DNA of 44,566 bases from Hydrogenimonas sp. Its GTDB lineage: Bacteria > Campylobacterota > Campylobacteria > Campylobacterales > Hydrogenimonadaceae. Every line of letters starts with the position of its first letter. The first letter of the stretch is position 1. The stretch covers positions 1-44,566 of the forward strand of contig QNYO01000089.1 in NCBI GenBank assembly GCA_003978765.1, given 5' to 3'. A model generated the notes under the pieces. The model saw only the letters and a list, made by a program, of their open reading frames with translations, was not told the DNA's origin and did not search any database. Shown here piece by piece: positions 8,998 to 18,286 of the stretch. The translations under genes and the position numbers were made by a program.

Positions 8998-9996
8998 CTA
9001 CTCCAAATCTGTCAACAGTTTGACAAACGCCTCTTTAAAGGCTTTTAAACCATCATCCAACAACTTTGTATAGACCTGTTCCATATCGATACCAGCCTCT
9101 TGAACCGCACCAAAGAATGATGCAATCTCTGCCTCATCGATTGGAAGTTTTGGTTGGTGACTTGGAGACTCAATAAAGGCTTCAATCGTTCCAAGGGGTG
9201 CTGTATTGACACTATGTGGCGCCATAAGTTCTTTGATATAGTAGTCAGCTGGATAGGCATCACCCTTCACACCTGTACTGGCAAAGAGTGTTCGAATAGC
9301 AGCTTCTCCACTCGCTTCTACCATATTATAAATTTTTGCCGCATTGATAATCCCCAAACGCCCTGGCTGAACCCCTTTAGAGGCAAGCTCTTTATCAAGC
9401 ATGCGATCAAAACGGCTCACAAAAACACTCAATACACCCTGTACATCTTTTTGACCACCTGCTTTACGCCATAAGCTCAATCCCTCTTGCATCGCTTCAA
9501 GAGACTTTTGCGCCTGCTCTGGTGAGAAGATCAGCGTTGCATTGACATGAATCCCCTCTTGCATCAACTGCTTCATCGCCTCATAACCTGCTTCTGTAGC
9601 AGGTACTTTAATCATCACATTCTCCATGCCAATCGCTTCATAGAGTCGTTTCCCCTCTTGAATCGTACCCAATGTATCATCACACAATAGAGGATCGACT
9701 TCAATGCTAACAAAACCATCTTCACCGGCATCATACAGAGGTTTCAGAGCTTCAGCTGCCAACTTAATATCGGTCATTGCCAAAGCCTCATACTTGGCTT
9801 TAGGTTCATGGTTTTTCAATGCATGTAACTGTTCACTATAGGCAGACGATGTTGCAATCGACGATGCAAAAATCGCTGGGTTGCTTGTCGCACCATTAAT
9901 CACACCCTGATCAATTAACCGCTTAAATGTTGTCTGTAAAAAATCTCTCTCAATAAAATCAAGCCAAAGTGAAAATCCCAACTGCTTGTTTACCAT
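8998..9996 (-). CDS. tal: Transaldolase
   Basis: Transaldolase moves a dihydroxyacetone unit between sugar phosphates in the non-oxidative pentose phosphate pathway. The 332-residue protein has the conserved DGATSNP-like segment (GATSNPAIF, about 35-43) and the Schiff-base lysine K130 in VMIKVPATEAG. SVFVSRFDRMLD follows in the second half. It resembles the long TalB-like group with a C-terminal extension found in Campylobacter. The ATG overlaps the aat stop by 7 bases and has an AGGAG ribosome site, so it is co-transcribed with clpS-clpA-aat. Confidence 0.94.
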   Translation of the reverse strand: MVNKQLGFSLWLDFIERDFLQTTFKRLIDQGVINGATSNPAIFASSIATSSAYSEQLHALKNHEPKAKYEALAMTDIKLAAEALKPLYDAGEDGFVSIEVDPLLCDDTLGTIQEGKRLYEAIGMENVMIKVPATEAGYEAMKQLMQEGIHVNATLIFSPEQAQKSLEAMQEGLSLWRKAGGQKDVQGVLSVFVSRFDRMLDKELASKGVQPGRLGIINAAKIYNMVEASGEAAIRTLFASTGVKGDAYPADYYIKELMAPHSVNTAPLGTIEAFIESPSHQPKLPIDEAEIASFFGAVQEAGIDMEQVYTKLLDDGLKAFKEAFVKLLTDLE

Positions 9997-10715
9997 TGAA
10001 TCTCCTGTAATAGTTGTTCATACTCCTGCCAATTGCCAGGAACACCAAGGTGTTGTTGTGTCTCTTCCAACTCATCTAAGAATCTATCTCGTGAGACTTT
10101 AACCGCCCCTAAACGCTGAAGATGGTCTGAAGGAATTTGACAATCAATAAAGGCAAAATCCCACGCTTTAGCCAGCTCTACCATATGTGCCAATGCAACT
10201 TTGGAGGCATCCGACTTGAGTGAAAACATCGACTCACCAAAAAATGCCCGTCCTGTACTGATCCCATAGAGTCCACCCACCAACTCATCGGACTCGTCAT
10301 AGACTTCAACAGAGTGGGCAAATCCACGATAGTGAAGCATGGTATAGCACTCAATCACTTCAGGAAGAATCCAGCTCCCCTCTTGTCCACGACGTGGCAC
10401 TTTGGCACAGTGTTGCATCACTCTCTCAAAATTTCGGTCCAATTTTACTCTAAAGTGTTTTTGTCTAAGCTTTTTTCGCAGTGATCTATGAATTTTAAAT
10501 TGGTCTGGGTAGAGAACAAGGCGTGGGTCGGGAGACCACCAAAGAATGGGATCCCCTTCATTGTACCAAGGAAAGATCCCCTGCCGATAGGCCATTAAGA
10601 CCCGATCGGGATTGAGATCACCCCCATAGGCAAGTAACCCCTCTTTCATCGCACGACGGGGATTGGGAAAGATATAGTCAAACCCCAACCGAGGAATAAA
10701 GCGTTGGTTAGACAC
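9990..10715 (-). CDS. aat: Leucyl/phenylalanyl-tRNA--protein transferase
   Basis: Aat transfers Leu or Phe from tRNA to N-terminal Lys or Arg of proteins, creating N-degrons recognised by ClpS. The 241-residue sequence shows the family signatures: PNPRRAMKEGLLAYGGDLNP, YRQGIFPWYNEGDPILWWSPDPR (in part) and the later FAHSVEVYDESDELVGGLYG region with GRAFFGESMFS. The start is GTG at 10715, overlapping the clpA stop by 8 bases. Its position directly after clpA places the degron-writing enzyme with the degron-reading adaptor and the unfoldase in one transcription unit, which supports the function. Confidence 0.96.
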   Translation of the reverse strand: MSNQRFIPRLGFDYIFPNPRRAMKEGLLAYGGDLNPDRVLMAYRQGIFPWYNEGDPILWWSPDPRLVLYPDQFKIHRSLRKKLRQKHFRVKLDRNFERVMQHCAKVPRRGQEGSWILPEVIECYTMLHYRGFAHSVEVYDESDELVGGLYGISTGRAFFGESMFSLKSDASKVALAHMVELAKAWDFAFIDCQIPSDHLQRLGAVKVSRDRFLDELEETQQHLGVPGNWQEYEQLLQEIQW

Positions 10716-12894
10716 GCGACTTCACCTTAAAGTTAAGTTTACCCGCTTTTACCCCAAAGGTAACCTCTCCGCCATCTTTCAATGCCCCAAAGAGGATCTC
10801 TTCAGTCAGTGGTGCTTTAATCTGCTCTGCAATGACTCGGCTAAGAGGTCGCGCACCCATCGCCTCATCATACCCCTCTTTTGCCACATACTCTTTCGCA
10901 GCATCAGAGAGCTTAATGACAATCTTCTTATCAGCCATCTGAGCATTCAACTCATCAATAAACTTGTCAACAATCTTTTTCACATGCTCAAGCTTGAGAT
11001 GATCAAAGCGGATAATTGCATCCAGACGGTTTCTAAACTCTGGTGTAAATGCCGATTTGATAGCACTATCATGCTTCGCTTCATTCTTAGCACCAAAGCC
11101 CATCACATTGGCTTCTGTTGCACCCACATTTGAGGTCATAATGATAATGACATTTTTAAAATCGGCACGGTTCCCTGTATTATCAGTCAACATCGCATTA
11201 TCCATCACCTGAAGCAGTACCTGAATCAAATCAGGATGTGCTTTTTCGATCTCATCAAGCAATAAGACGGTATGCGGATGTTTACGAATCGCTTCGGTTA
11301 ATTGACCACCCTGCTCATAACCGACATACCCTGGAGGTGCACCGATAAGGCGACTCACCGCATGCTTCTCCATATACTCACTCATATCAAAGCGTTCAAA
11401 GTGGATACCGAGTGCATTCGCCAACTCAATAGCAAGTGCTGTTTTTCCGACACCTGTTGGTCCTGCAAAGAGGAATGAACCGACCGGTTTATTCGGTGCA
11501 CCCAACCCTGCACGCGATCGTTTGATTGCTGCGGCAACCTCTTCAACGGCACGATCTTGACCAATGACACGGCTTTTGAGTGTCGCTTCCAGATTCTTAA
11601 GTGTCGCCAAATCATCACTAGTCACACGTGCTGGTGGCAAGTTCAACATACGACTCACCGCCTCTTCAATATCTTTCTCATTTACATTGCGACGTTTGCG
11701 TGCCTTCAGTCGGAATGATGCCCCCACCTCATCGATAATATCGATCGCCTTATCGGGTAAGAAACGCTCATGCATATACTTAATTGAGAGGTCAATCGCT
11801 GTTTTAAGTGCCTTTTCACTGAAGCGGACACTGTGGTGTGTCTCATACTTATGCTTCAATCCCTTAAGAATCTTCAGCGTATCTTCAAAGCTTGGTTCAC
11901 TCACATCCACCTTTGCAAAACGGCGACTCAATGCCCGATCTTTTTCAAAGAAGTTCCGATACTCATCAAAGGTTGTTGCACCGATACACTTCAAGCTACC
12001 ATTGGCAAGGGCTGGCTTCAGAAGGTTGGAAGCATCCATACTCCCGCCATTGGTGGCACCTGCTCCAACAAGGTTATGGATCTCATCAATAAAGAGTACC
12101 GCATTCTTACGCTCTTCAAGCTCATGAAGAACCCCTTTGAGTCGCTTCTCAAAATCACCACGATACTTTGTACCAGCAATCAATGCCCCAATATCGAGTG
12201 CAAAGAGTTCGGTATCTGCCAACATATCTGGTACATTGCCTTCAGCAATCTCAAGAGCAAGCCCTTCAGCAATTGCGGTCTTTCCAACCCCTGGTTCCCC
12301 GACAAGGACAGGGTTATTCTTCTTACGACGACAGAGAATCTGCATTACCCGCTCAATCTCTTGATCGCGACCAATCACAGGGTCAATCTTTCCAGCTTTG
12401 GCACGTTCAACAAGGTTGACAGTATATTGACTTAAATACTCACTACCCGGCTCTTTTGTGCCTGTTTCACTCTTAGGTTCACTAATCACTTCAAGAATAC
12501 TCAAGCGGTTAATCCCCTGTGAATTCATCAAAGCAACCGCAAATGAGTGCTCTTCATGAAAGATCGATGCAAGCAGATCTCCAACACTCGCCTCTTTCTT
12601 ATCCGCATTTTGTGCATGACGAATCATCTGCTCAATCACACGTGAAAGGGCAACCGTCTCAAATGGTTCACGTGTCACCCCTTCAGGCAATGGACGGAGC
12701 GATGAGAGAAGATGCTGATTGATCCGTGCCTTCATCTGCTCGACATCGGCACCTGCCGCTTTAAGAATCTGTTCACCCTGCGGTGAAAGAAGTGCAGCAA
12801 GAAAAACATGCTCCACAGTTAAATATTCATGACGGTGCGTTTTTGCATACTTCACCGCCTCTTTAAAAATCTCATTTAAATCTTTACTTATCAT
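10708..12894 (-). CDS. clpA: ATP-dependent Clp protease ATP-binding subunit ClpA
   Basis: ClpA is the AAA+ unfoldase that feeds substrates to ClpP. The 728 residues contain a Clp_N domain (about 1-140), a first AAA module with Walker A GEPGVGKT (199-206) and [10 protein letters not shown], and a second module with Walker A GPTGVGKT and Walker [13 protein letters not shown]. An MGF tripeptide takes the place of the ClpP-docking IGL loop, just before a TPEFRNRLD motif. Together with the upstream clpS this is ClpA rather than ClpB or ClpC. The ATG at 12894 is separated from clpS by a structured 120-base gap. No clpP is in the window. Confidence 0.96.
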   Translation of the reverse strand: MISKDLNEIFKEAVKYAKTHRHEYLTVEHVFLAALLSPQGEQILKAAGADVEQMKARINQHLLSSLRPLPEGVTREPFETVALSRVIEQMIRHAQNADKKEASVGDLLASIFHEEHSFAVALMNSQGINRLSILEVISEPKSETGTKEPGSEYLSQYTVNLVERAKAGKIDPVIGRDQEIERVMQILCRRKKNNPVLVGEPGVGKTAIAEGLALEIAEGNVPDMLADTELFALDIGALIAGTKYRGDFEKRLKGVLHELEERKNAVLFIDEIHNLVGAGATNGGSMDASNLLKPALANGSLKCIGATTFDEYRNFFEKDRALSRRFAKVDVSEPSFEDTLKILKGLKHKYETHHSVRFSEKALKTAIDLSIKYMHERFLPDKAIDIIDEVGASFRLKARKRRNVNEKDIEEAVSRMLNLPPARVTSDDLATLKNLEATLKSRVIGQDRAVEEVAAAIKRSRAGLGAPNKPVGSFLFAGPTGVGKTALAIELANALGIHFERFDMSEYMEKHAVSRLIGAPPGYVGYEQGGQLTEAIRKHPHTVLLLDEIEKAHPDLIQVLLQVMDNAMLTDNTGNRADFKNVIIIMTSNVGATEANVMGFGAKNEAKHDSAIKSAFTPEFRNRLDAIIRFDHLKLEHVKKIVDKFIDELNAQMADKKIVIKLSDAAKEYVAKEGYDEAMGARPLSRVIAEQIKAPLTEEILFGALKDGGEVTFGVKAGKLNFKVKSRV

Positions 12895-12919
12895 GGTCTC
12901 TTTTCCTTTGGAAAAATAG

Positions 12920-12975
12920 GCATGACACTCAAAAGTATCATGCTCTGCTTAGAGAAGTTCAACTTCATCATAAGC
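12920..12975 (-). terminator. Two hairpins between clpS and clpA (possible attenuator)
   Basis: Reading in the gene direction, a nested stem (GCTTA at 12947-12951 with TAAGC at 12971-12975, inside it GAAGTT/AACTTC) is followed by a 10-bp stem (12920-12929 with 12934-12943, one mismatch, 4-base loop) and then CTATTTTT. A strong hairpin plus a short T run looks like a partial intrinsic terminator. It could make clpA expression lower than clpS. Nothing else explains this gap. Confidence 0.45.
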
Positions 12976-13014
12976 CTCTGCGCAGATAAAAGCGCCTTAA
13001 CATCATGAAAAAAT

Positions 13015-13314
13015 CTACTCTTTTTCCATTGTGACCCGTAAAGGGAACTCATTGGCTCGGGCACGCTTGATTGTTTCATGAACCTTCATCTCTGCAATCT
13101 CATAGGTATAGGTTCCACAAACACCCTTGCCCTTCTCATGGATTTCAAGCATAATGGCTACCGCCTCTTCATAACTCTTATGAAATATATCATTCAGAAC
13201 CTCGACAACAAAGTCCATTGTTGTATAGTCATCGTTCCACATAATCACTTTGTACAGCTCTGGTTCTTCGAGGTCAACCTGATTTTCGCTTTCAACCCAC
13301 TCTTTCTGCGCCAA
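13015..13314 (-). CDS. clpS: ClpS adaptor protein
   Basis: ClpS binds N-degron substrates (N-terminal Leu, Phe, Tyr, Trp) and delivers them to ClpA. The 99-residue protein carries the conserved core: YKVIMWNDDYTTMDFVVEVL, where the ND and the D of TMDF form the amino-terminus pocket, then the H of EIHEKGKGVCG. There is no ATG in a usable place. The start is TTG at 13314 with an AAAGGA ribosome site at proper spacing. It is the first gene of the clpS-clpA-aat-tal-pilT run. Confidence 0.95.
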   Translation of the reverse strand: MAQKEWVESENQVDLEEPELYKVIMWNDDYTTMDFVVEVLNDIFHKSYEEAVAIMLEIHEKGKGVCGTYTYEIAEMKVHETIKRARANEFPLRVTMEKE

Positions 13315-13354
13315 TTCTATTCCTTTACCACTTAGCTTTTTTATATTATTTTAA

Positions 13355-13360
13355 AGTATA
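13355..13360 (-). promoter_or_regulatory. Predicted extended -10 box for clpS
   Basis: TGATATACT on the minus strand (TG-n plus TATACT) lies about 40 bases before the clpS TTG, in a very AT-rich gap between the PLP enzyme gene and clpS. It is a plausible start for the clpS-to-pilT run. Confidence 0.5.
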
Positions 13361-13378
13361 TCACATTTTAAAAATTTT

Positions 13379-14623
13379 TCAACGCATAGCGATCTGCCAC
13401 GCCTGCACCATATCATCAACCAATTTTTGGGGACTCTCTAAACCGATAGAGAGACGCACCAATCCATCGGTGATACCAAGAATCTTCTTATCCTCTTGTG
13501 AAAAGTCTCGATAGATGGTACTTGCCATATGAAGCCCCAGTGTTCTATTATCCCCAATATTTGCTGTTTGTGTCACCATGCGTGAGGCATTTAAAAAAGC
13601 AAACGCCTTTTGACGTGTTCCACACTCAATCGTTACCACAGGACCACACCCATCAGCAAAAAGCTCTTGATAACGCTGATGATGCTCATGATTTTTAAGA
13701 CTTGGGTGACGCACTTGGATACCTGCTTCATACAAAAGTTGTACCACTTTTTCTACATTTTCATTCACCCGCTTTACTCTTAATGGAAGGGTTTCAAGCC
13801 CTAAAAGGGTCAAAAAGGAGGCAAAGGCATTGGCACTCATTCCAAAATCTCGCATAGCACGCTTCTTTAAGATTGCCATCATCGCCCCTTTTCCCTTTTT
13901 TAAGAAGGGGTGAATGGAGGAGAATTTTGGATCCAAAAGCTTCTCATCACTCTCTTCAATGGCACGAAAGATCACAGCACCCCCCAAAGCGGCTGAGTGA
14001 CCAGAAATAATCTTCGTTGTCGAATAGATGACCAAATCTGCTCCCATACGCAGAGGCTGGACAATAAGTGGTGTTACGGTATTATCGACCATAAAAAGGG
14101 CACGATAGCGATTGCATAAATCAGCAATACGACGCAAATCAGGGAGTTTGAGATTGGGATTTCCAACACTTTCACAAAGCACCATCTTCACCCCCTGTTG
14201 CAAAGCCTCTTCGATCTTTCCAAAATCGTCAACCCCACAAAAGAGTCCTTCAATACCAAAACGTGGCATCGTCTCATGCATCAAGGCATAGGTTCCACCA
14301 AAGAATCCCCCAATACAAAGCACCTTATCACCATGCTCAAGCAGAGCGGTCAAGACCATTGTAATCGCCGCCATTCCCGAAGAGGTGACAACCGCACCAC
14401 CCCCCTCTTCCATCGTAGCCAGTACCGTTTCAAGCTTGGCACCTGTTGGGTTTCCCATGCGTGCATAGAGCGGTTTGGCCATCTCTCCTGAAAAGATCGC
14501 CTCCGCCTCTTCAGCTGATCCATAACCAAAAGCGGCCGATGGTGTAATTTGAGGAGCTATTGCTCCCTCTTTTTGACCAATCATTTGGGGTAACAATGTG
14601 TTAAAATATTCGTAATTTTTCAT
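13379..14623 (-). CDS. Cys/Met-metabolism PLP-dependent enzyme (O-acetylhomoserine sulfhydrylase-like)
   Basis: A 414-residue trans-sulfuration-family enzyme that probably acts on activated homoserine or on cystathionine/methionine-type thioethers. Family marks are TPSAAFGYGSAEEAE near the N-terminus, the YARMGNPTGAKLE motif, the SSGMAAI segment, VDNTVTPLIVQPL, and the PLP lysine in STTKIISGHSAALGG. Members of this family include MetB, MetC, MetZ, MetY and methionine gamma-lyase, and I cannot choose among them by eye. The ATG has an AAAGGA ribosome site. It is divergent from bioD across a 78-base gap. Direct sulfhydrylation would suit a sulfide-rich habitat, but that is inference. Confidence 0.87.
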   Translation of the reverse strand: MKNYEYFNTLLPQMIGQKEGAIAPQITPSAAFGYGSAEEAEAIFSGEMAKPLYARMGNPTGAKLETVLATMEEGGGAVVTSSGMAAITMVLTALLEHGDKVLCIGGFFGGTYALMHETMPRFGIEGLFCGVDDFGKIEEALQQGVKMVLCESVGNPNLKLPDLRRIADLCNRYRALFMVDNTVTPLIVQPLRMGADLVIYSTTKIISGHSAALGGAVIFRAIEESDEKLLDPKFSSIHPFLKKGKGAMMAILKKRAMRDFGMSANAFASFLTLLGLETLPLRVKRVNENVEKVVQLLYEAGIQVRHPSLKNHEHHQRYQELFADGCGPVVTIECGTRQKAFAFLNASRMVTQTANIGDNRTLGLHMASTIYRDFSQEDKKILGITDGLVRLSIGLESPQKLVDDMVQAWQIAMR

Positions 14624-14701
14624 CTAAGTCCTTTATGGCAGAGACATAACATACAATTGTTGCATAGCATATTTAAAATAATTATAACGAAAGAAGAGTG
14701 A

Positions 14702-15346
14702 ATGGCGATAAAAATTTTCGTTACAGCGACCAATACCAATATCGGAAAGACCTACACCACCCTTGCTCTGATGGAAGAGGCGGCAAAACAGGGATTACGT
14801 CCTGCAGCATTCAAACCGATCGAAACAGGAGTTATAAACCATCAACCCGCTGATGGTACGCAACTCCTTACCACCATGCACCGCCTCAATCCTTCGGCAA
14901 AAGAGGTGACGATTGATGACATTGTTCCGTTTCAGTTTGAACTGCCAGCAGCCCCCTATGTTGCCAAAGGTGAACAAGCGATCCCCTTTGAACCTATTAT
15001 AGAAAAACTCAAAAGGGTTGAAGAGGTTTGCGATATTCTCTTTATCGAGGGGGCTGGAGGTCTATTGGTTCCTATTGATGAAAGACACTTTATGATTGAC
15101 CTTCCTAAAATCTTTGATGCCCATACACTTCTCATTGCACCGAGTCGTCTCGGTTCGATTAACGATACCCTCTTAAGTATGGAGGCATTACAACATCGTG
15201 AAATCGACTTTACATTGGCGGTCAATCTTTATGAAGATAGAGAGAGTTTCTCATCAATTACAGAGCCCTACTATATTAACGCAGGGGTTAGCTACTATCT
15301 GCTACCCCGCGATATAAGTCATCTAATGAGTAAGCTCAGTAGTTGA
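14702..15346 (+). CDS. bioD: ATP-dependent dethiobiotin synthetase
   Basis: BioD closes the ureido ring of biotin by carboxylating diaminopelargonic acid. The 214-residue protein begins with a P-loop variant TATNTNIGKTY (K16), followed by the FKPIETG substrate motif and FIEGAGGLLVP with its conserved acidic residue. Length is normal. It stands alone on the plus strand; the other bio genes are not in the window. Its 3' end overlaps the end of the convergent glycine-zipper gene by 11 bases, and no terminator separates them. Confidence 0.94.
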   Translation: MAIKIFVTATNTNIGKTYTTLALMEEAAKQGLRPAAFKPIETGVINHQPADGTQLLTTMHRLNPSAKEVTIDDIVPFQFELPAAPYVAKGEQAIPFEPIIEKLKRVEEVCDILFIEGAGGLLVPIDERHFMIDLPKIFDAHTLLIAPSRLGSINDTLLSMEALQHREIDFTLAVNLYEDRESFSSITEPYYINAGVSYYLLPRDISHLMSKLSS

Positions 15347-15830
15347 CAGTGATGGTCAAGTCAATCTTTTTAAGCGGTTCATCGCTAAACTTGACAATTT
15401 CACGCCCTTTATAGCGTGCATAGTTTTTATAACCGACAAATCGATTTTCGGTGCGCTCTTTATAACGCACCTTACAGCGACGCTCAATCCGATAGGCAGG
15501 CTCATTACCACCACTCTGTTCTGAGAGGTTTTTACCAACCAATGTTCCAATAATCGCTCCACCAACGGTTGCAGCAGTCTTTCCACTTCCGCCACCCACT
15601 TGGTGACCAAGAATACCACCAGCGGCACCACCGATAATAGCACCAAGTGTTCCATCACTACTGCGTGAAACAGGCACCTCTTCATCCCAACACTCTTCAA
15701 TCGGTGTTCGAACCGTCACCGTACGATAGATCGGTTCACTGCGAATCACGGGTACAGAATCGTACCACGAAAAAGATTCTGCAAAAAGCATCGAAACTGT
15801 CACCAAACCCAACATTACAATCTTTTTCAT
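15336..15830 (-). CDS. Glycine-zipper (2TM) envelope protein
   Basis: A 164-residue exported protein with an N-terminal signal peptide (about 1-17, ending near LLFAES). Around residues 60-105 are two glycine-rich segments (GAIIGGAAGGILGHQVGGG and GGAIIGTLVGKNL) typical of the glycine-zipper 2TM / SlyB-17 kDa antigen family. The C-terminal part is rich in Arg and Tyr. There is no clear lipobox cysteine. The ATG has an AAGGAG ribosome site. It is last in the minus-strand envelope run and overlaps the bioD 3' end. A role in outer-membrane integrity is likely for the family; the exact function is unknown. Confidence 0.8.
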   Translation of the reverse strand: MKKIVMLGLVTVSMLFAESFSWYDSVPVIRSEPIYRTVTVRTPIEECWDEEVPVSRSSDGTLGAIIGGAAGGILGHQVGGGSGKTAATVGGAIIGTLVGKNLSEQSGGNEPAYRIERRCKVRYKERTENRFVGYKNYARYKGREIVKFSDEPLKKIDLTITVNY

Positions 15831-15887
15831 TGTTGACTCCTTTTTTCAATCATATCGTATCACTATGGAGTATTTGTGGAAAAGCTC

Positions 15888-16706
15888 TTAAAAATAGTAC
15901 CCTATACGCCACTCAAGATAGTGGTCACTCGCTGAGTTGCTCAAACCTTTGGCATAGTTGAGTGTTGTAAACCAGTGCTCATCAATGGTATAGAATGTGT
16001 AGAGTGATACACTTCTTGCCACATCAAGACTCTTATAGATAGGTTGTGAAGCATGATATGCGATACTACTATAGAGTTTCGCATCAAAGTAGTACCCCAC
16101 CCCAACACTATACGCACTGCTATTTTGATAAATCACTGTGGTATTGCCATCCTCTATATCATCATCACCAATAAGTGTATAGTTGTATCCCATAAATAGG
16201 TTATAGCTCTTGATCGCATAGCTCATATTAAGCGATGCTGTATAGTCGACTTGATGACTCCCATAGGCAGAAACACCTGTTGGAAGAATCATTCCTAACC
16301 CCATTTGTACACTCAAATCAGAATTAAAATACCACTGATAATATCCTGCAATGGTGGTATCATTTATTCCACTCTCATCACCTGTTGTACTACTATTCTG
16401 AAAATAGGATGTCACACACTGTAAAGAGAGATACCCTCGGTAGTAGTCAAATTGTACAGTTGTAGTATAGGTTTCACTCTTTTCATTAAGACGATAGTGG
16501 AGCTCACCAAAAGAGAGCCCAAAGATCAGATCGTAGTGTTGATCAATAATCACCGACTCGATTGAACACCCTTTGGCATCCACAAGATCGGTAATAGGTG
16601 TATTGGGACATTGATCGATACTATCATCAACACCATCAAGATCAAGGTCGCTATAAGCAAAAAGGAGTAAGGCACTCAAACTAAGAAGAAGAGACTTTTT
16701 TATCAT
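15888..16706 (-). CDS. Putative outer-membrane beta-barrel with thrombospondin type-3 repeat
   Basis: A 272-residue exported protein. A signal peptide (about 1-18) is followed directly by a calcium-binding type TSP3 motif, DLDGVDDSIDQCPNTP (about 22-37), and a second cysteine at GCSIE. The rest alternates hydrophobic and polar residues with many Tyr and Ser, ending in an aromatic C-terminus (RIGYYF), as in outer-membrane barrels of about ten to twelve strands. The two cysteines could form a disulfide. It lies 31 bases after the small His-rich gene. I do not recognise a named family; transport or adhesion are both possible. Confidence 0.7.
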   Translation of the reverse strand: MIKKSLLLSLSALLLFAYSDLDLDGVDDSIDQCPNTPITDLVDAKGCSIESVIIDQHYDLIFGLSFGELHYRLNEKSETYTTTVQFDYYRGYLSLQCVTSYFQNSSTTGDESGINDTTIAGYYQWYFNSDLSVQMGLGMILPTGVSAYGSHQVDYTASLNMSYAIKSYNLFMGYNYTLIGDDDIEDGNTTVIYQNSSAYSVGVGYYFDAKLYSSIAYHASQPIYKSLDVARSVSLYTFYTIDEHWFTTLNYAKGLSNSASDHYLEWRIGYYF

Positions 16707-16737
16707 CCTATCGATCCATCTTCATCAATCAACCATA

Positions 16738-17148
16738 CTACCGGTGCCCCTGATGTTGTGGTAACGTCGGTTTAGTAGGCTGAGTAATGCGTGTAGAGTT
16801 GGGTGGCTTAGAGTGCACCCAATTATCAATCGCCTGTTGCTGCTGTAAATGCTTAACAACATCGTGGCGAGGGGGTCGATGATGCCCTTGTGGTTGTATC
16901 ACACCACGACCATGCTTTGCTTGCATCTTTTCACGTAATCGATGAATCGCCACCATACGCTCCTCTCGATTCATCTCAGCCAACTGCTTTTTAAACTGAT
17001 TCATTAAGATCCGACGCTCTTTGGGATCAGCCTTTTGGATCTGTGCAATCTGTGCATCAATATCAATCGCCATAGTACGATCATCTGCAAAAAGAGAGAG
17101 GGTGGTTGTGATACAAACAAGGAACATCATGTGATAAAACTTTTTCAT
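16738..17148 (-). CDS. Small periplasmic protein with His/Gln-rich tail (Spy/CpxP-like in style)
   Basis: A 136-residue protein with a signal peptide (about 1-21, MKKFYHMMFLVCITTTLSLF), then a charged helical region (about 25-75) with repeated RRxxM and EMNREERM elements. The tail is rich in His, Pro and Gln (GHHRPPRHD and further His). The helical part and its place directly downstream of a sensor kinase recall Spy/CpxP-type periplasmic stress or metal sensors, but I cannot show homology. The ribosome site is AAAGGGAG. A candidate terminator separates it from the kinase gene, so it may have its own promoter (CATAAT at 17184-17189). Confidence 0.6.
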   Translation of the reverse strand: MKKFYHMMFLVCITTTLSLFADDRTMAIDIDAQIAQIQKADPKERRILMNQFKKQLAEMNREERMVAIHRLREKMQAKHGRGVIQPQGHHRPPRHDVVKHLQQQQAIDNWVHSKPPNSTRITQPTKPTLPQHQGHR

Positions 17149-17190
17149 AAAACTCCCTTTAAAAGAGACAATCGACAGATAGGATTATGA

Positions 17191-17220
17191 CAAAAAAGTG
17201 TTATTCTACCATTAGCACTC
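17191..17220 (-). terminator. Candidate terminator after the sensor kinase gene
   Basis: On the minus strand, five bases after the kinase stop, an imperfect stem (AGTGCTAAT paired with AATAACACT, 7 of 9 pairs, loop GGTAG) is followed by TTTTTTG. This fits a modest intrinsic terminator and suggests that the downstream small gene is partly independent. Confidence 0.4.
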
Positions 17221-17224
17221 ATGA

Positions 17225-18286
17225 TCAACCTGCAACAATCTCTTTGAGTCCAAGAATCACCGTCGTTCCCTCCCCTTTCTTACTATGAAGTGTAATGGTG
17301 ATTCCCACCTCATCACATAACTTTTTCACAATATGAAGCCCCAACCCTATTCCCCGTGCATGCTCTTTATAGAAACGATCAAAGACTTTATAGGGTTTTT
17401 CAATACCAACCCCTGTATCTTCAATAATTAACTGAGCTTGATTAGCAAGCAGTCGCACAATCACCTCTCCACCTTGCTTATTATATTTGGCAGCATTACT
17501 TAAAAGATTATCCAAAATACGAATCATCGCATCTCTATTGGTTTCAACCTTGAGTGGACTACTCTGTACCTCAAAGTGCAAATGCCCATACCCCTTTTCA
17601 ATCAAACTCACCCGATCTTGAAGTACTTCATCGAGTGCAAAGATCTCTTTTTGTAGGGCATGTCCACCAATATAGCTTCGCAAATTCTCCTGCAGACGCA
17701 AAAGGGTCTCCACCGCCTGTTCAATCCGTGCAATCTTTGTTGTTGCTGAACAATCTTTTTTCAGCATTCTCACATTGAGCCGTACAATCGATAGAGGGGT
17801 ATTAAAGTCATGCAAAATATCGCGAACAAACTCTTCTGTTAACTTGAGTGCTTGGCGTAGTGGGTGGAGAGCATAGAGTGAAAAGAGTGCCGACAGAAGC
17901 ACCAAAACCATAAAGATCACAATAAACTCAACCAAAAGCTCTTTTTGTATCACAAGAAGCTCTTGATGGTACTGCTCCATCGCATAGCTAAACTTCATCA
18001 CATAGCGTTGACTGCCAGGCACAGGAAAGTAGGCATAAAGAGCACTCTCATCTTTTGCCAATACATAGAGCTCTTTGGTTTTGGCATCAGCAAAATCGAT
18101 CTCAAACTTTTGACACTTCAGATCAAAACTGCAAAGACGCATCTCTGAAAATATCTGATGGTCAAGATGGAGTCTCTGTTTGGTATAGAGGTTATAAAAG
18201 AGAAGTATCATAAGAAGTGTTAAGGAGCTTAAAAAGAGTGAAAAACTCTTTAAGAAAGCTTCACGCTCAACACTTCTCAAGGACAT
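17225..18286 (-). CDS. Sensor histidine kinase without a HAMP domain
   Basis: A membrane kinase of about 353 residues. TM1 is at about 15-34 and TM2 at about 118-140, enclosing a periplasmic sensor of about 85 residues with two cysteines (C52, C58). There is no room for a HAMP domain. The phospho-acceptor box is HDFNTPLS with H159. An N box (ILDNLLSNAAKYN), G1 (EDTGVGIE) and G2 (GIGLGLHIV) complete the catalytic domain. It partners the overlapping regulator gene. The start is uncertain: ATG at 18286 is used here, and GTG at 18295 is the alternative. Both lie inside the regulator gene, implying translational coupling. The signal is unknown; paired cysteines could bind metal or sense redox state. 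Confidence 0.88.
   Translation of the reverse strand: MSLRSVEREAFLKSFSLFLSSLTLLMILLFYNLYTKQRLHLDHQIFSEMRLCSFDLKCQKFEIDFADAKTKELYVLAKDESALYAYFPVPGSQRYVMKFSYAMEQYHQELLVIQKELLVEFIVIFMVLVLLSALFSLYALHPLRQALKLTEEFVRDILHDFNTPLSIVRLNVRMLKKDCSATTKIARIEQAVETLLRLQENLRSYIGGHALQKEIFALDEVLQDRVSLIEKGYGHLHFEVQSSPLKVETNRDAMIRILDNLLSNAAKYNKQGGEVIVRLLANQAQLIIEDTGVGIEKPYKVFDRFYKEHARGIGLGLHIVKKLCDEVGITITLHSKKGEGTTVILGLKEIVAG

Noticed and set aside
11564-12435. Long plus-strand frames opposite clpA
   Set aside because: They are antisense shadows of the conserved AAA+ coding sequence, with no ribosome site and no recognisable protein.
12891-13079. A 62-codon minus-strand frame overlapping the end of clpS and the start of clpA
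   Set aside because: Most of it is clpS read in another frame. Only the last 26 codons lie in the spacer and have a usable start, so I mention it as a possible leader peptide but do not annotate a gene.
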